DNA from: Cupriavidus lacunae
Lineage (GTDB): Bacteria > Pseudomonadota > Gammaproteobacteria > Burkholderiales > Burkholderiaceae
Length of the DNA: 64,000 nt
Assembly: GCF_003353055.1 (NCBI RefSeq)
Contig: NZ_QKWJ01000002.1
Span: 124,001 to 188,000, forward strand
Direction: 5' to 3'
The position numbers and the translations under genes are program-made. Under the pieces are notes generated by a model. That model did not search any database, was not told the DNA's origin, and saw only the letters and a program-made list of their open reading frames with translations. This document shows, piece after piece, positions 41,960-50,869 of this stretch. Within the stretch, counting starts at the first letter, position 1. The number at the start of each line of letters is the position of its first letter.

Positions 41960-43624
41960 ATGGCTACCGACTCGAGCGAATATCAATTCAAGCCGCACGA
42001 GCGCCCCACCATTCCTGGATCTCCGGCCACGCCCGAGCATCCGGCAGCACGGCGCATCGCCTATTTCTTCATTGGCTTCCAGATCTGCCTGACCAGCGGC
42101 TTCGGCAATGCGCTGGTGGTGGCCAACACCACCAACCTGCAGGGCGTGTTCGGACTGTACAGCGACGAAGTGGCGTGGCTGTCGACCGTCTACGTGATGA
42201 CCAACGTGTGCGCGAGCCTGCTGCTGATCAAGTTCCGCCAGCAATACGGGCTCGAGAACTTTACGCGGGTCGTCCTGCTGTCCTATGTGGCGATCACCGG
42301 CGCGCATTTGCTTACCCACACCTTCGGCACGGCCCTGATGGTGCGCGCGGCAAATGGGCTGGCTGCCAGCGGACTGAGTACGCTCGGCCTCTATTACTTC
42401 ATCCAGTCGCTGCCTGCCGCGCACCGGGTGAGGGCGGTGGTGCTGGGCATCGGCGTTCCGCAGCTCGCCACGCCACTTGCCCGGACCTTCTCGACCGGCA
42501 TGCTCGAGGGCGGCAACTGGCGCACGCTGTACCTGTTCGAGCTTGGCATGGCGTTGCTGTCGCTGGCGGCGGTCAGTCTGCTGCGGCTGCCCCCCAGCGA
42601 ACGGACGCAGGCCTTCGAGAAACTGGATTTCCTCACCGTCGGGCTGTTCGCGCCTGGCATGGCGCTGCTCTGCGCGGTCCTGAGCCAGGGCCGCTTCGTC
42701 TGGTGGATCGAGGCGCCGTGGATCGGCTATGGGCTATGCGCTGCGCTGCTGCTGATCACAGCGGCGCTCTGGGTTGAGCACAACCGCGCCAACCCGCTGC
42801 TCAACACGCGCTGGCTGGGTAGCTGGGCGATCCTGCGGTTCGGCATCGTGGCGATGTCGGTCCGGGTCCTGCTGTCGGAACAGCCCTATGGCGCGGTGGG
42901 CCTGCTGACGGCAGTCGGCATGAACAACGACCAGTTGATCTACCTGTACACGGTGGTCTCGATGGCCACTGTAGCGGGGATCGCGCTGAGTGTCGCCACG
43001 GTCAACCCCCAGGAACTCGGCCGGCCCATCCGCATATCGCTGGTGCTGATCGCCATTGCAGCGTTTCTGGACGCGAGCGCCACCAATCTCACGCGGCCCG
43101 CTAATCTGTATTTCACGCAGTCGCTGATCGCGTTTGCAGCGGTGTACTTCATGGGGCCGACGCTGCTGATCGGGATGACCAGTGCGCTCGCGCGCGGCAT
43201 GAGCCATCTTGTCAGCTTTTCCGCGCTGTTCAGCATTACCCAGTCGCTCGGCGGCCTGGTCGGCACCGCGCTGCTGGGCACCTTCCAGATCTACCGCGAG
43301 AAATTCCATTCGCACGCGCTGGTGCAGTCGATCAGCCTGTCCGATCCGCTCGATGCGGCGCGCATCCAGGCGCTCGGCGCGGCCTACCAGCGCGTGTTGG
43401 GCGACGGCACGCTGCGCCAGGCCGAAGGCGTGGCCCTGCTGGCGCAACAGGTGACCCGCGAAGCCAATATCCTGGCTTACAACGATGTGTTCCTGCTGAT
43501 CGGCGTGCTGTCGACCGTGACGCTGGCCTGGCTGGTGACCCTATACTTGCGCAAGATCCGGCCGCCGGGACAAGCCGGCAAGCAGGTTCCGCCAGCCGGG
43601 ACATCCACGGAGCAGCGCGAATGA
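41960..43624 (+). CDS. DHA2-type MFS efflux transporter (EmrB-like)
   Basis: An inner-membrane drug:H+ antiporter of about 554 residues with some 14 hydrophobic segments. The start is uncertain (41918 is a second ATG); 41960 gives MATDSSEYQFKPHERPTIPG, a soluble tail before the first helix (IAYFFIGFQICLTSGFGNALVVANTTN). The motif C region of helix 5 and the helix 1 pattern are divergent from textbook EmrB, as seen in a distinct betaproteobacterial group that exports aromatic compounds. Its stop overlaps the next start by ATGA, so it is coupled to the HlyD protein; the third gene is an outer-membrane channel. Together they form a complete tripartite pump. Confidence 0.88.
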   Translation: MATDSSEYQFKPHERPTIPGSPATPEHPAARRIAYFFIGFQICLTSGFGNALVVANTTNLQGVFGLYSDEVAWLSTVYVMTNVCASLLLIKFRQQYGLENFTRVVLLSYVAITGAHLLTHTFGTALMVRAANGLAASGLSTLGLYYFIQSLPAAHRVRAVVLGIGVPQLATPLARTFSTGMLEGGNWRTLYLFELGMALLSLAAVSLLRLPPSERTQAFEKLDFLTVGLFAPGMALLCAVLSQGRFVWWIEAPWIGYGLCAALLLITAALWVEHNRANPLLNTRWLGSWAILRFGIVAMSVRVLLSEQPYGAVGLLTAVGMNNDQLIYLYTVVSMATVAGIALSVATVNPQELGRPIRISLVLIAIAAFLDASATNLTRPANLYFTQSLIAFAAVYFMGPTLLIGMTSALARGMSHLVSFSALFSITQSLGGLVGTALLGTFQIYREKFHSHALVQSISLSDPLDAARIQALGAAYQRVLGDGTLRQAEGVALLAQQVTREANILAYNDVFLLIGVLSTVTLAWLVTLYLRKIRPPGQAGKQVPPAGTSTEQRE

Positions 43625-44910
43625 GCGGGGACAATCGCGAAGATGACCATGCCGGCGCGGCAGCGCGGCCGGCGAAGCCCACCCAGAGCCATCAGCGGCT
43701 GGAGGATCCGGTCGAGATCAGGCAGCAGGCGGAAGCGGACCGTGACGCGGGCGCCGCGCGGTCGGCGGCACCAGTCTCCCCGACCGGCTGGGCGCCGCCC
43801 AAGGGCGGTCGACGCACCACCATCGTGGTCGTGCTGGCCGCGCTGGCCGGGGTCCTGGTCATCCTCTATTCCTGGGGCCTGCCGCCGTTTTCGGCCGTGG
43901 TCCAGGGGACGGATAACGCCTATGTACGCGGCCAGACCACGATCATCAGCCCACAGGTCAGCGGCTACGTGACCGGCGTGCCGGTGCGTGACTTCCAGTT
44001 TGTCAGGACGGGCGAGGTGCTGCTGCGCATCGACGACAGGATCTACCGCCAGCGCGTGGAGCAGGCCCGCGCCAATCTGGACACCCAGGTTGCCACCCTG
44101 AGCAATTCGCACCAGACGGAGCGCTCGCGCGAAGCCGCAATCCAGTCGCAGCGGGCCAACCTGGACAACGCACGGGCGCAGCTGGAGCGCGCGCAGGCGG
44201 ATATGGGGCGGGTCGACGAACTGGTCGGGCAGGGCTCGGTGTCGCTACGCGAACGCGACCAGACCCGCGCCTCGCTGCGCCAGGCGCAGGCGGCAGTCGA
44301 GCAGGCCAAGGCGGCGGGCGAGATCGCGAGGCAGGATGTGGAATCGGTCCGGGTCGGACGCGAGGGACTGCAGGCGGCGGTCGAGTCGGCACGCGCGGCC
44401 CTCCGGCTCGCCGAGATCGACCTGGCCAACACCGTGGTGGTGGCACCGCAGGACGGCCGCCTGAGCCAGATCGGGGCCCGGCTGGGGCAGTATGTCACTG
44501 CCGGCACGCAACTGATGTTCCTGGTCCCGCTGCAGTTCTGGGTGATCGCCAACTACAAGGAAGCCCAGACCGCCCACATGGTGCCGGGGCAGCCGGCGGT
44601 TTTCCGTGTCGATGCGCTCGACCATGCCCGCTTTACCGGGCGAGTGGAACAGCTTGCGCCGGCGGCGGGCTCCGAGTTCGCGGTGATCCAGGCGGATAAT
44701 GCCACCGGCAACTTCGTCAAGGTGGCGCAGCGGATCTCGGTAAAGATTTCAATCGATCCCGGCCAGCCACTGGTCGAGCGGCTGCGCCCGGGCATGTCGG
44801 TGGAAGCGGAGGTGGATACGCGCGGGGCGCGCAATGCTCGCGTTGCGGCGCCGCCCGCGCCTGCCAGCCAGGTTGCCCCGGCCACGCCGGCGCCTGGGGT
44901 GCGGCCATGA
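43621..44910 (+). CDS. HlyD/EmrA-family membrane fusion protein
   Basis: A 429-residue periplasmic adaptor joining the MFS pump to the outer-membrane channel. A cytoplasmic N-terminal tail of about 60 residues is followed by one membrane helix (TTIVVVLAALAGVLVILYSW). The first lipoyl half is NAYVRGQTTIISPQVSGYVTGVPVRDFQFVRTGEVLLRID; a long coiled-coil (about residues 140-260, alanine/glutamate/glutamine-rich) and the second lipoyl half VVVAPQDGRLSQIGARLGQYVTAG follow. The C-terminus is proline/alanine-rich. It overlaps both neighbours by four bases, indicating translational coupling. Confidence 0.93.
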   Translation: MSGDNREDDHAGAAARPAKPTQSHQRLEDPVEIRQQAEADRDAGAARSAAPVSPTGWAPPKGGRRTTIVVVLAALAGVLVILYSWGLPPFSAVVQGTDNAYVRGQTTIISPQVSGYVTGVPVRDFQFVRTGEVLLRIDDRIYRQRVEQARANLDTQVATLSNSHQTERSREAAIQSQRANLDNARAQLERAQADMGRVDELVGQGSVSLRERDQTRASLRQAQAAVEQAKAAGEIARQDVESVRVGREGLQAAVESARAALRLAEIDLANTVVVAPQDGRLSQIGARLGQYVTAGTQLMFLVPLQFWVIANYKEAQTAHMVPGQPAVFRVDALDHARFTGRVEQLAPAAGSEFAVIQADNATGNFVKVAQRISVKISIDPGQPLVERLRPGMSVEAEVDTRGARNARVAAPPAPASQVAPATPAPGVRP

Positions 44911-46304
44911 ACAGCCGCGCTGCCGCTGTTGTTGCCGCTGTGGTTGCGGCAGCGTTTGCCTCCGTTTTCCTCGCTGGCTGCATGGGGCCGCGTCCGCCCA
45001 CGCCGGCCGCCGCTGCCGTGATCGCGCCGCCGGCCTGGCGTGTCGGTCCGGGGCCGAGCGCGCCGATCGAGAGCGACTGGTGGACGCGCTATGGCGACCC
45101 GCAACTCAGCCTGCTGGTGACCCAGGCGCTTGCCAATAACCTGGACGTCGAAATTGCCGCCGCCCGGGTGCAGGAAGCGCTCGCGCGCGAGCGCGTGGCC
45201 CGCGCGCAGCTGTGGCCATCGCTGGATTTCTCGGCACCGGCAAGCCGGGCGCGCTCGCTCAATGCGTTCGGGCAGGCGCGCTCGCTCGACTCGGCGCAGC
45301 CTACGCTGACGGTCGCCTACGAACTGGACCTGTTCGCCCGCATCTCCGATCTCGCCGGCGCCGCGCGCGCGAATGCGCTCTCGGCGCAGGCCGCGCGGGA
45401 TGCTGCGCTGCTGTCGGTAGCCGCTGCCACGGCGCGTGCGTACATCACGCTGCGGGCGCTCGACGCGCAACTCGACGTGGTGCGCCAGACGCTGGAGTCG
45501 CGTGAGGCGGCGCTTCGGCTGGCGCGCAGCCGCGCCGATACCGGTTATACCTCGCAGCTTGAATTCGAACAGGCCCGTGCCGAATACGAATCCACGGCGC
45601 AGGCCGTGCCACAGGCTGAACTCGCGGTGATCCGGCAGGAGAATGCGTTGAGCGTGCTGGTGGGAGAGGCGCCTGCAGCAGCGGTCAGGCGCGGCGCCCC
45701 ATTGAATGCGTTACAGCAACCGCCGGTACCCGCCATGATGCCCGCTGACATGCTGCGCCGGCGTCCCGACCTGGCTCAGGCGGAGTTCGACCTGGCCGCC
45801 ACGGACGCCAGCCTGAGCGCTGCCCGCAAGGCCTTTCTGCCACGGGTGCAGCTGACTGCCAGCGGCGCCTTGCTCTACGCCACGGGCCTGGCGAACCCGG
45901 TGACCATCTGGTCTCTCGGGGGCAGCGTGCTGGCGCCGGTCTTCGAGGCCGGCCGCATCGCAGGCGCCGCCGATGCGGCGGCGGCTCAGCGCGACCAGGC
46001 GGCCTTCGCCTATCGCCGCGTCGCGCTGACCGCATTCCGGGAAGTCAACGACAACCTTGCCGCGGTGGACCAGCTCGGCACCCAGGTGCAACGCCTGTCC
46101 GAGCAGCGCGACGCGCTGGTGGAAGCGTTGCGCCACGCCACAAACCGGTACAAGGCCGGCTATGCGCCGTACCTGGATCAACTGGATGCGCAGCGCCAAC
46201 TCTTTAACGCAGAGCTCAACCTGATCCAGGCACGGTCTGACCGGCTCATTGCCAGCGTACTGCTATACCAGGCGATGGGCGGGGGATGGCAAAGCCAGCC
46301 TTGA
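44907..46304 (+). CDS. NodT-type outer-membrane efflux lipoprotein
   Basis: A 465-residue TolC-like channel of the RND/MFS outer-membrane factor family. The N-terminal signal ends in a lipobox LAGC with the lipidated cysteine at residue 25. Two repeats of the OMF domain are visible: SDWWTRYGDPQLSLLVTQALANNLDVEIAAARVQEA and the C-terminal copy with RRRPDLAQAEFDLAATDASLSAARKAFLPRV and EVNDNLAAVDQL. It is the last gene of the tripartite efflux operon, sharing ATGA with the adaptor, and is followed by a hairpin. Confidence 0.94.
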   Translation: MNSRAAAVVAAVVAAAFASVFLAGCMGPRPPTPAAAAVIAPPAWRVGPGPSAPIESDWWTRYGDPQLSLLVTQALANNLDVEIAAARVQEALARERVARAQLWPSLDFSAPASRARSLNAFGQARSLDSAQPTLTVAYELDLFARISDLAGAARANALSAQAARDAALLSVAAATARAYITLRALDAQLDVVRQTLESREAALRLARSRADTGYTSQLEFEQARAEYESTAQAVPQAELAVIRQENALSVLVGEAPAAAVRRGAPLNALQQPPVPAMMPADMLRRRPDLAQAEFDLAATDASLSAARKAFLPRVQLTASGALLYATGLANPVTIWSLGGSVLAPVFEAGRIAGAADAAAAQRDQAAFAYRRVALTAFREVNDNLAAVDQLGTQVQRLSEQRDALVEALRHATNRYKAGYAPYLDQLDAQRQLFNAELNLIQARSDRLIASVLLYQAMGGGWQSQP

Positions 46305-46336
46305 TGCGGATCGTCACGGAGCGTTCCTTGAAGGCG

Positions 46337-46364
46337 GAACTACCCACGTACACGTGGGCAGTTC
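46337..46364. terminator. 13-bp hairpin between convergent efflux operon and kdgD
   Basis: GAACTACCCACGT (46337-46349) pairs with ACGTGGGCAGTTC (46352-46364) with one mismatch, 33 bases after the channel gene stop and seven bases before the kdgD stop on the other strand. AATCTCTT follows on the plus strand. Confidence 0.6.
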
Positions 46365-46370
46365 AATCTC

Positions 46371-47282
46371 TTACTGTGCGCCGACCTTGTCGATCAGTGC
46401 AGCCAGCATGGCCGCTTCTTCTTCGGTGAGGTCGGTAAGCGGGGTGCGCACCGGGCCCGCATCGTGGCCGACCAGCCTGGCGCCGGCCTTGATGATGCTG
46501 ACCGCATAGCCTTGTTTGCGGTCGCGGATCTGCAGGTAGGGCAGGAAGAAGGTGTCGAGCAGACGGCCGATGGTCTCGTGATCGTCCCCGGCCACGGCCC
46601 GATAGAACTCCATCGCGGTCCTGGGGATGAAGTTGAAGACGGCCGATGAGTACACGGGCACGCCCAGCGCCTTGTACGCTGCGGCGTAGACTTCGGCGGT
46701 AGGCAGGCCGCCCAGATAGGCAAAGCGGTCACCCAGCTTGCGACGGATCGACACCATCAGTTCGATGCTGCCCAGTCCGTCCTTATAGCCGACCAGGTTC
46801 GGGCAGCGATCGGCCAGGCGCGCCAGCTGGATCGCGTCGAGGCGGCAGACCGCGCGGTTGTAGACGATCACGCCGCACGACACGGACTTGCACACGGCTT
46901 CCACGTGGGCGGCAATGCCTTCCGGGCTGGCTTCGGTCAGGTAGTGGGGCAGCAACAGCACGCCGTGCGCGCCCAGGCGTTCGGCCTCCTGCGCGTAGGC
47001 GATGGCCACGCGGGTCGGACCGCCTGCGCCGGCGATGATGGGCACCTTGCCGCGGCAGGTATCCACCGCCGTGCGGACGATGTCGCTGTATTCCCTGGGT
47101 TCCAGTGAGAAGAATTCACCGGTGCCGCCCGCCGCGAACAGGGCGCTGGCGCCATAGGGCGCGAGCCATTCGAGGCGCGCGGCGTAGCTTGCCGGGTTGA
47201 AGTTGCCCTGGGCGTCGAAGTCCGTCACGGGGAAGGACAGCAGGCCGGAACTGATGATTTGCTTGAGGTCGTGAGGCGTCAT
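46371..47282 (-). CDS. kdgD: 5-dehydro-4-deoxyglucarate dehydratase
   Basis: A 303-residue DapA-family aldolase-fold enzyme that dehydrates and decarboxylates 5-keto-4-deoxyglucarate to 2,5-dioxopentanoate, the second step of glucarate breakdown. The ATG at 47282 starts [23 protein letters not shown]; the upstream open frame lies in the promoter region. Motifs: [16 protein letters not shown], the tyrosine of IVYNRAVC and the Schiff-base lysine of [10 protein letters not shown] (about residue 188). It is divergent from glucarate dehydratase and the two share a promoter element. Confidence 0.94.
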   Translation of the reverse strand: MTPHDLKQIISSGLLSFPVTDFDAQGNFNPASYAARLEWLAPYGASALFAAGGTGEFFSLEPREYSDIVRTAVDTCRGKVPIIAGAGGPTRVAIAYAQEAERLGAHGVLLLPHYLTEASPEGIAAHVEAVCKSVSCGVIVYNRAVCRLDAIQLARLADRCPNLVGYKDGLGSIELMVSIRRKLGDRFAYLGGLPTAEVYAAAYKALGVPVYSSAVFNFIPRTAMEFYRAVAGDDHETIGRLLDTFFLPYLQIRDRKQGYAVSIIKAGARLVGHDAGPVRTPLTDLTEEEAAMLAALIDKVGAQ

Positions 47283-47650
47283 GTCGCTGGAACGAAAACC
47301 AATAAGGAGGTCGATGTGACGGGCTGCACGCTGGCTTGGGCCACGCCATGCACAGCCATCGAGGCGAAGCCGCAGCGGCGCGGACTTCATTGTAAGACAT
47401 CGTATAACATAAGCATTCGGCTCGCAAGCCAAGGCCAAAGCCGCGCATGGCATCGGCAACACATCGGTATGGGCTAACGCGTCGGGTGGTGTTTGTGGCG
47501 CTTGACCCAGTCTGAGACCCCTGACTATACTCGGTCATCTCTTATATGACGACCGATGACGATGCGTGATGTCGTCCGGGCGTCACCCCGGTCGGCACAT
47601 TGCTCAGGCCGGTCTTTCGGTACACGTACGACACGTTCTGAGACAGCCCC
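47283..47650. promoter_or_regulatory. Divergent kdgD-gudD promoter region
   Basis: A 368-base intergenic region without a convincing gene. It contains two copies of TTATAYGAYGWC: one on the minus strand at 47396-47407 within the dyad TGTAAGACATCGTATAACA (47391-47409) upstream of kdgD, and one on the plus strand at 47542-47553 upstream of gudD. The dyad has the half-site spacing of GntR (FadR-type) operators, so a GntR regulator encoded elsewhere is suspected. Confidence 0.5.
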
Positions 47651-49009
47651 ATGCAAGATTCCCAAACTCCCGCCCCCCAGGTGCATGCCACGCCAGTCGT
47701 TACCGAACTCACCGTCATTCCGGTGGCCGGCCACGACAGCATGCTGATGAATCTGTCCGGGGCACATGGACCCTTCTTCACGCGCAATATCGTGATCCTG
47801 AAGGACAGCGCAGGAAATACCGGGGTAGGCGAGGTGCCCGGAGGCGAAGGTATCCGCCAGACGCTCGACGATGCCAGGCCGCTGGTGGTGGGGCAGCCGA
47901 TCGGCAACTACCACGCCGTGCTGAACCAGGTGCGCAAGGCATTTGCCACGCGCGATGCGGCCGGCCGCGGCCTGCAGACCTTCGACCTGCGGATCACGAT
48001 CCACGCGGTGACCGCGCTCGAGGCCGCTTTGCTCGACCTGCTTGGCAAGCACTTGGGGGTCCCCGTGGCCGCGCTGCTCGGCGAGGGCCAGCAGCGTGAC
48101 GCCGTGGAGATGCTGGGCTACCTGTTCTATATCGGCGACCGCCACCGCACCACGCTGGACTACCGCACTGAGCCGGACGCCGGCAACGAATGGTTCCGTC
48201 TGCGCAATGAAGCGGCGATGACGCCCGAGGCGGTGGTGCGTCTGGCCGAAGCCGCCTACGACCGCTACGGCTTCAACGACTTCAAGCTCAAAGGCGGCGT
48301 GCTGCGCGGCGACGAAGAGATGGAAGCGATCCTGGCGCTGGCCGAGCGCTTCCCCAGGGCGCGCATCACGCTGGACCCCAACGGCGCCTGGTCACTGTCA
48401 GAGGCGGTGCGCCTGTGCCGCGACAAGCGCGGCGTGCTGGCCTATGCCGAAGACCCGTGCGGCGCCGAAGATGGTTATTCCGGCCGCGAGATCATGGCCG
48501 AGTTCCGCACCGCCACCGGCCTGCCCACCGCCACCAATATGATCGCCACCGACTGGCGCCAGCTGGGGCACGCGCTACGGCTGCAGTCCGTCGACATCCC
48601 GCTGGCCGACCCGCACTTCTGGACCATGCAGGGCTCGGTGCGCGTGGCGCAGATGTGCGCGGAGTGGGGCCTGACCTGGGGTTCGCATTCGAACAACCAC
48701 TTCGATATCTCGCTGGCGATGTTCACCCACGTGGCAGCCGCCGCGCCGGGGCGCGTCACCGCCATCGACACGCACTGGATCTGGCAGGACGGCGAACACC
48801 TGACCCGCAACCCGCTGAAGATCGAAGGCGGCCTGGTGCAGGTGCCCAGGACGCCGGGGCTGGGCGTGGAGCTCGACATGGATGCACTGGCGCGCGCGCA
48901 CGCGCTGTACCTGCGCCAGGGCCTGGGCGCACGCGACGATGCCGTGGCCATGCAGTGCCTGATCCCGGGCTGGAAGTTCAACAACAAGGCGCCCTGCATG
49001 GTCAGGTGA
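47651..49009 (+). CDS. gudD: Glucarate dehydratase
   Basis: A 452-residue enolase-superfamily enzyme that dehydrates D-glucarate to 5-keto-4-deoxyglucarate. Visible motifs: [14 protein letters not shown] near the N-terminus, [12 protein letters not shown] with the catalytic lysine (about residue 213), the metal-binding [27 protein letters not shown] and [16 protein letters not shown] with the catalytic histidine. The length fits GudD. It is transcribed divergently from kdgD. Transporter and 2,5-dioxopentanoate dehydrogenase genes are not clearly present, though the aldehyde dehydrogenase at 49258 is a possible candidate. Confidence 0.95.
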   Translation: MQDSQTPAPQVHATPVVTELTVIPVAGHDSMLMNLSGAHGPFFTRNIVILKDSAGNTGVGEVPGGEGIRQTLDDARPLVVGQPIGNYHAVLNQVRKAFATRDAAGRGLQTFDLRITIHAVTALEAALLDLLGKHLGVPVAALLGEGQQRDAVEMLGYLFYIGDRHRTTLDYRTEPDAGNEWFRLRNEAAMTPEAVVRLAEAAYDRYGFNDFKLKGGVLRGDEEMEAILALAERFPRARITLDPNGAWSLSEAVRLCRDKRGVLAYAEDPCGAEDGYSGREIMAEFRTATGLPTATNMIATDWRQLGHALRLQSVDIPLADPHFWTMQGSVRVAQMCAEWGLTWGSHSNNHFDISLAMFTHVAAAAPGRVTAIDTHWIWQDGEHLTRNPLKIEGGLVQVPRTPGLGVELDMDALARAHALYLRQGLGARDDAVAMQCLIPGWKFNNKAPCMVR

Positions 49010-49120
49010 TGTGGCGCGGCTGGGGTGTGGCGGGTCGGCCTCTCCGTCCACCGTGGGGACGCGCCTGGTCGCGCGGGCACGTGCCCGGGTCACCGTAGCA
49101 GCCCGGATTGCCCTTGCCTT

Positions 49121-49136
49121 CTGCAATCGATTGCAG
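49121..49136. promoter_or_regulatory. LacI-type operator O1
   Basis: CTGCAATCGATTGCAG is a perfect 16-base palindrome, centred about 109 bases upstream of the second operator in front of the aldehyde dehydrogenase gene. That distance would permit looping. Confidence 0.85.
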
Positions 49137-49230
49137 TAAATTGAATCCGGAAGGACAGCAGCGCTGCTGACGCAGTGCGCAATCGGAGTGGGATCCAAGT
49201 GACCCATACACCTGTCCTAACATTCATTTC

Positions 49231-49244
49231 TGCAATCGATTGTA
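49231..49244. promoter_or_regulatory. LacI-type operator O2 upstream of aldehyde dehydrogenase
   Basis: TGCAATCGATTGTA, one base off the palindromic consensus TGCAAWCGWTTGCA, ends 13 bases before the ATG of the aldehyde dehydrogenase and abuts its ribosome-binding site (GAGAGGG). Confidence 0.85.
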
Positions 49245-49257
49245 ACGAGAGGGCTAA

Positions 49258-50766
49258 ATGGCAGAAGCTACGCAAGACAGATCGAACCTGGGTCGCCCAT
49301 ACTGGGGCGCCATTCTTGGCGGCAAAGTCGTCGAGGCTGACCGTGACCAGGAATTCTTTGTTGTCGAGGAAGCCGCGACCGCGAAACCGCTGGGACGCGT
49401 GGTGTCGGCAGACGAAGCGCTGGTAGGACGCGTGGTCGCAGATTCGCGACAGGCGTATGAAAATGACTGGCGCCAGCGTTCGCCCCGAGAGCGCGCGCAG
49501 TTGCTGCACCAGGTTGCGGCGAAGATTCGCGAGCACGCCGACGAACTCGCCGAGCTGGAGGCACGCGAAGTCGGCAAGCCGAAGCGCGATGCACTTCGCT
49601 TTGACGTCTCGTATTGCCACGCGTGTTTCGACTATTTCGCAGGGCTCGCCGATACGCTCCACGGCGAAATCCTTGACCAGGGCGCGATCGAGGCGCGCGT
49701 GCTGTTTGAGCCGTATGGCGTGGTCGCAGCCATCCTGCCGTTCAACTGGCCGCCGATTCACTTTGCGAAGAAGTCAGCGCCGGCACTGGCCGCCGGCAAT
49801 ACCGTTGTCGTCAAGCCGGGTGAGCAGGCCCCGCTGACCGTCATGCGACTGGTCGAGCTGGCCAATCAGGTTCTTCCCCCCGGCGTGCTGAACGTCGCCC
49901 CCGGCATCAAGGCCGGCCCCGCGCTGGCGTCGCATCACAAGGTGGAACGCATCAGCTTTACCGGCGCCACCGCTACCGGCCGCCGCGTGCTGCAGAGCGC
50001 GGCAGAGAACATCACGTACGCGACCATGGAGCTTGGCGGCAAGAATGCCCTCCTTATCCTGGAAGACGCGGACATGGAGGTTGCCCTGAACGTCGCCCTT
50101 GAAGGCATGTTCTATAACCAAGGCGAAGCGTGCACGTCAACCGCACGTATTCTCGTCCATGAATCCCGGTACGCTGAGTTCGAAGCAAAATTTGCCCGCG
50201 CCACCGAGCAGCTCGTGGTGGGCAATGGACTGGATCCGAAGACGGATATTGGTCCGATGGTCGACGGCAAGCAACGCGACCGCGTGATGGGATATATCGA
50301 CATCGCCCTGCGCGAAGGCGCACGCCTCGTGACGCAAGGCAAACTGCCGACCGACACCCAATATGAACACGGCTACTGGGTGCCGCCCACGGTACTTGGC
50401 GATGTCGTGCCAATGATGACGGTGGCCCAGGAAGAAATCTTCGGGCCGGTCGCTTGCCTGATGCGTTTCAAGACCGAGGATGAAGCCGTCGAGATCGCAA
50501 ATGGTACGGCCTATGGCCTGACCGCGGCGATTGTCACGACTGACGAGGATCGCGCGTGGAAGCTCGCGCGTCGTCTCGAAGCCGGGATGATCTTTGTCAA
50601 TAACTACATGCGCAGGGCATTCCTCGGCTCGCCGTTCGGCGGCGTGAAAGGCAGCGGGTTCGGTCGTGAAAACGCGACCGAGACGCTCAAGGAATTCGTG
50701 CGCTCGAAGAATGTCCGCTTCCCGTCGGGAAAGATGCCGATCCCGACCTGGCCGCCGAAGGACTAA
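49258..50766 (+). CDS. NAD(P)-dependent aldehyde dehydrogenase of the LacI regulon
   Basis: A 502-residue aldehyde dehydrogenase that oxidises an aldehyde to the acid. Motifs: the cofactor-binding PFNWPPIHFAKKSAPALAAGN and SFTGATATGRRV, the catalytic glutamate in MELGGKNALLI (about residue 262) and the nucleophilic cysteine in NQGEACTSTARI (about residue 296), and the C-terminal GGVKGSGFGRENATETLKEF. A ribosome-binding site GAGAGGG precedes the ATG. It is first in a unit with an amidohydrolase and a DoxX-like gene, behind two LacI operators. The substrate is unknown; benzaldehyde/vanillin-type aldehydes fit the aromatic context, and a role in glucarate breakdown cannot be fully ruled out because gudD is next door. 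Confidence 0.93.
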   Translation: MAEATQDRSNLGRPYWGAILGGKVVEADRDQEFFVVEEAATAKPLGRVVSADEALVGRVVADSRQAYENDWRQRSPRERAQLLHQVAAKIREHADELAELEAREVGKPKRDALRFDVSYCHACFDYFAGLADTLHGEILDQGAIEARVLFEPYGVVAAILPFNWPPIHFAKKSAPALAAGNTVVVKPGEQAPLTVMRLVELANQVLPPGVLNVAPGIKAGPALASHHKVERISFTGATATGRRVLQSAAENITYATMELGGKNALLILEDADMEVALNVALEGMFYNQGEACTSTARILVHESRYAEFEAKFARATEQLVVGNGLDPKTDIGPMVDGKQRDRVMGYIDIALREGARLVTQGKLPTDTQYEHGYWVPPTVLGDVVPMMTVAQEEIFGPVACLMRFKTEDEAVEIANGTAYGLTAAIVTTDEDRAWKLARRLEAGMIFVNNYMRRAFLGSPFGGVKGSGFGRENATETLKEFVRSKNVRFPSGKMPIPTWPPKD

Positions 50767-50869
50767 GCGTCTGCAAGCGAGCTGCTGATCGTGCGGAACG
50801 CCGGTGTCGTCCCAGGAGACAAGCACGGACGACGCCGGTGTCAAGTTATGCCATCAAGGAACAGACACA

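Noticed and set aside
49258-50766. Aldehyde dehydrogenase as the glucarate-pathway 2,5-dioxopentanoate dehydrogenase
   Set aside because: It neighbours gudD, but the gene is separated by two LacI operators and is in a unit with the amidohydrolase, so it is better placed in the LacI regulon. Not fully excluded.
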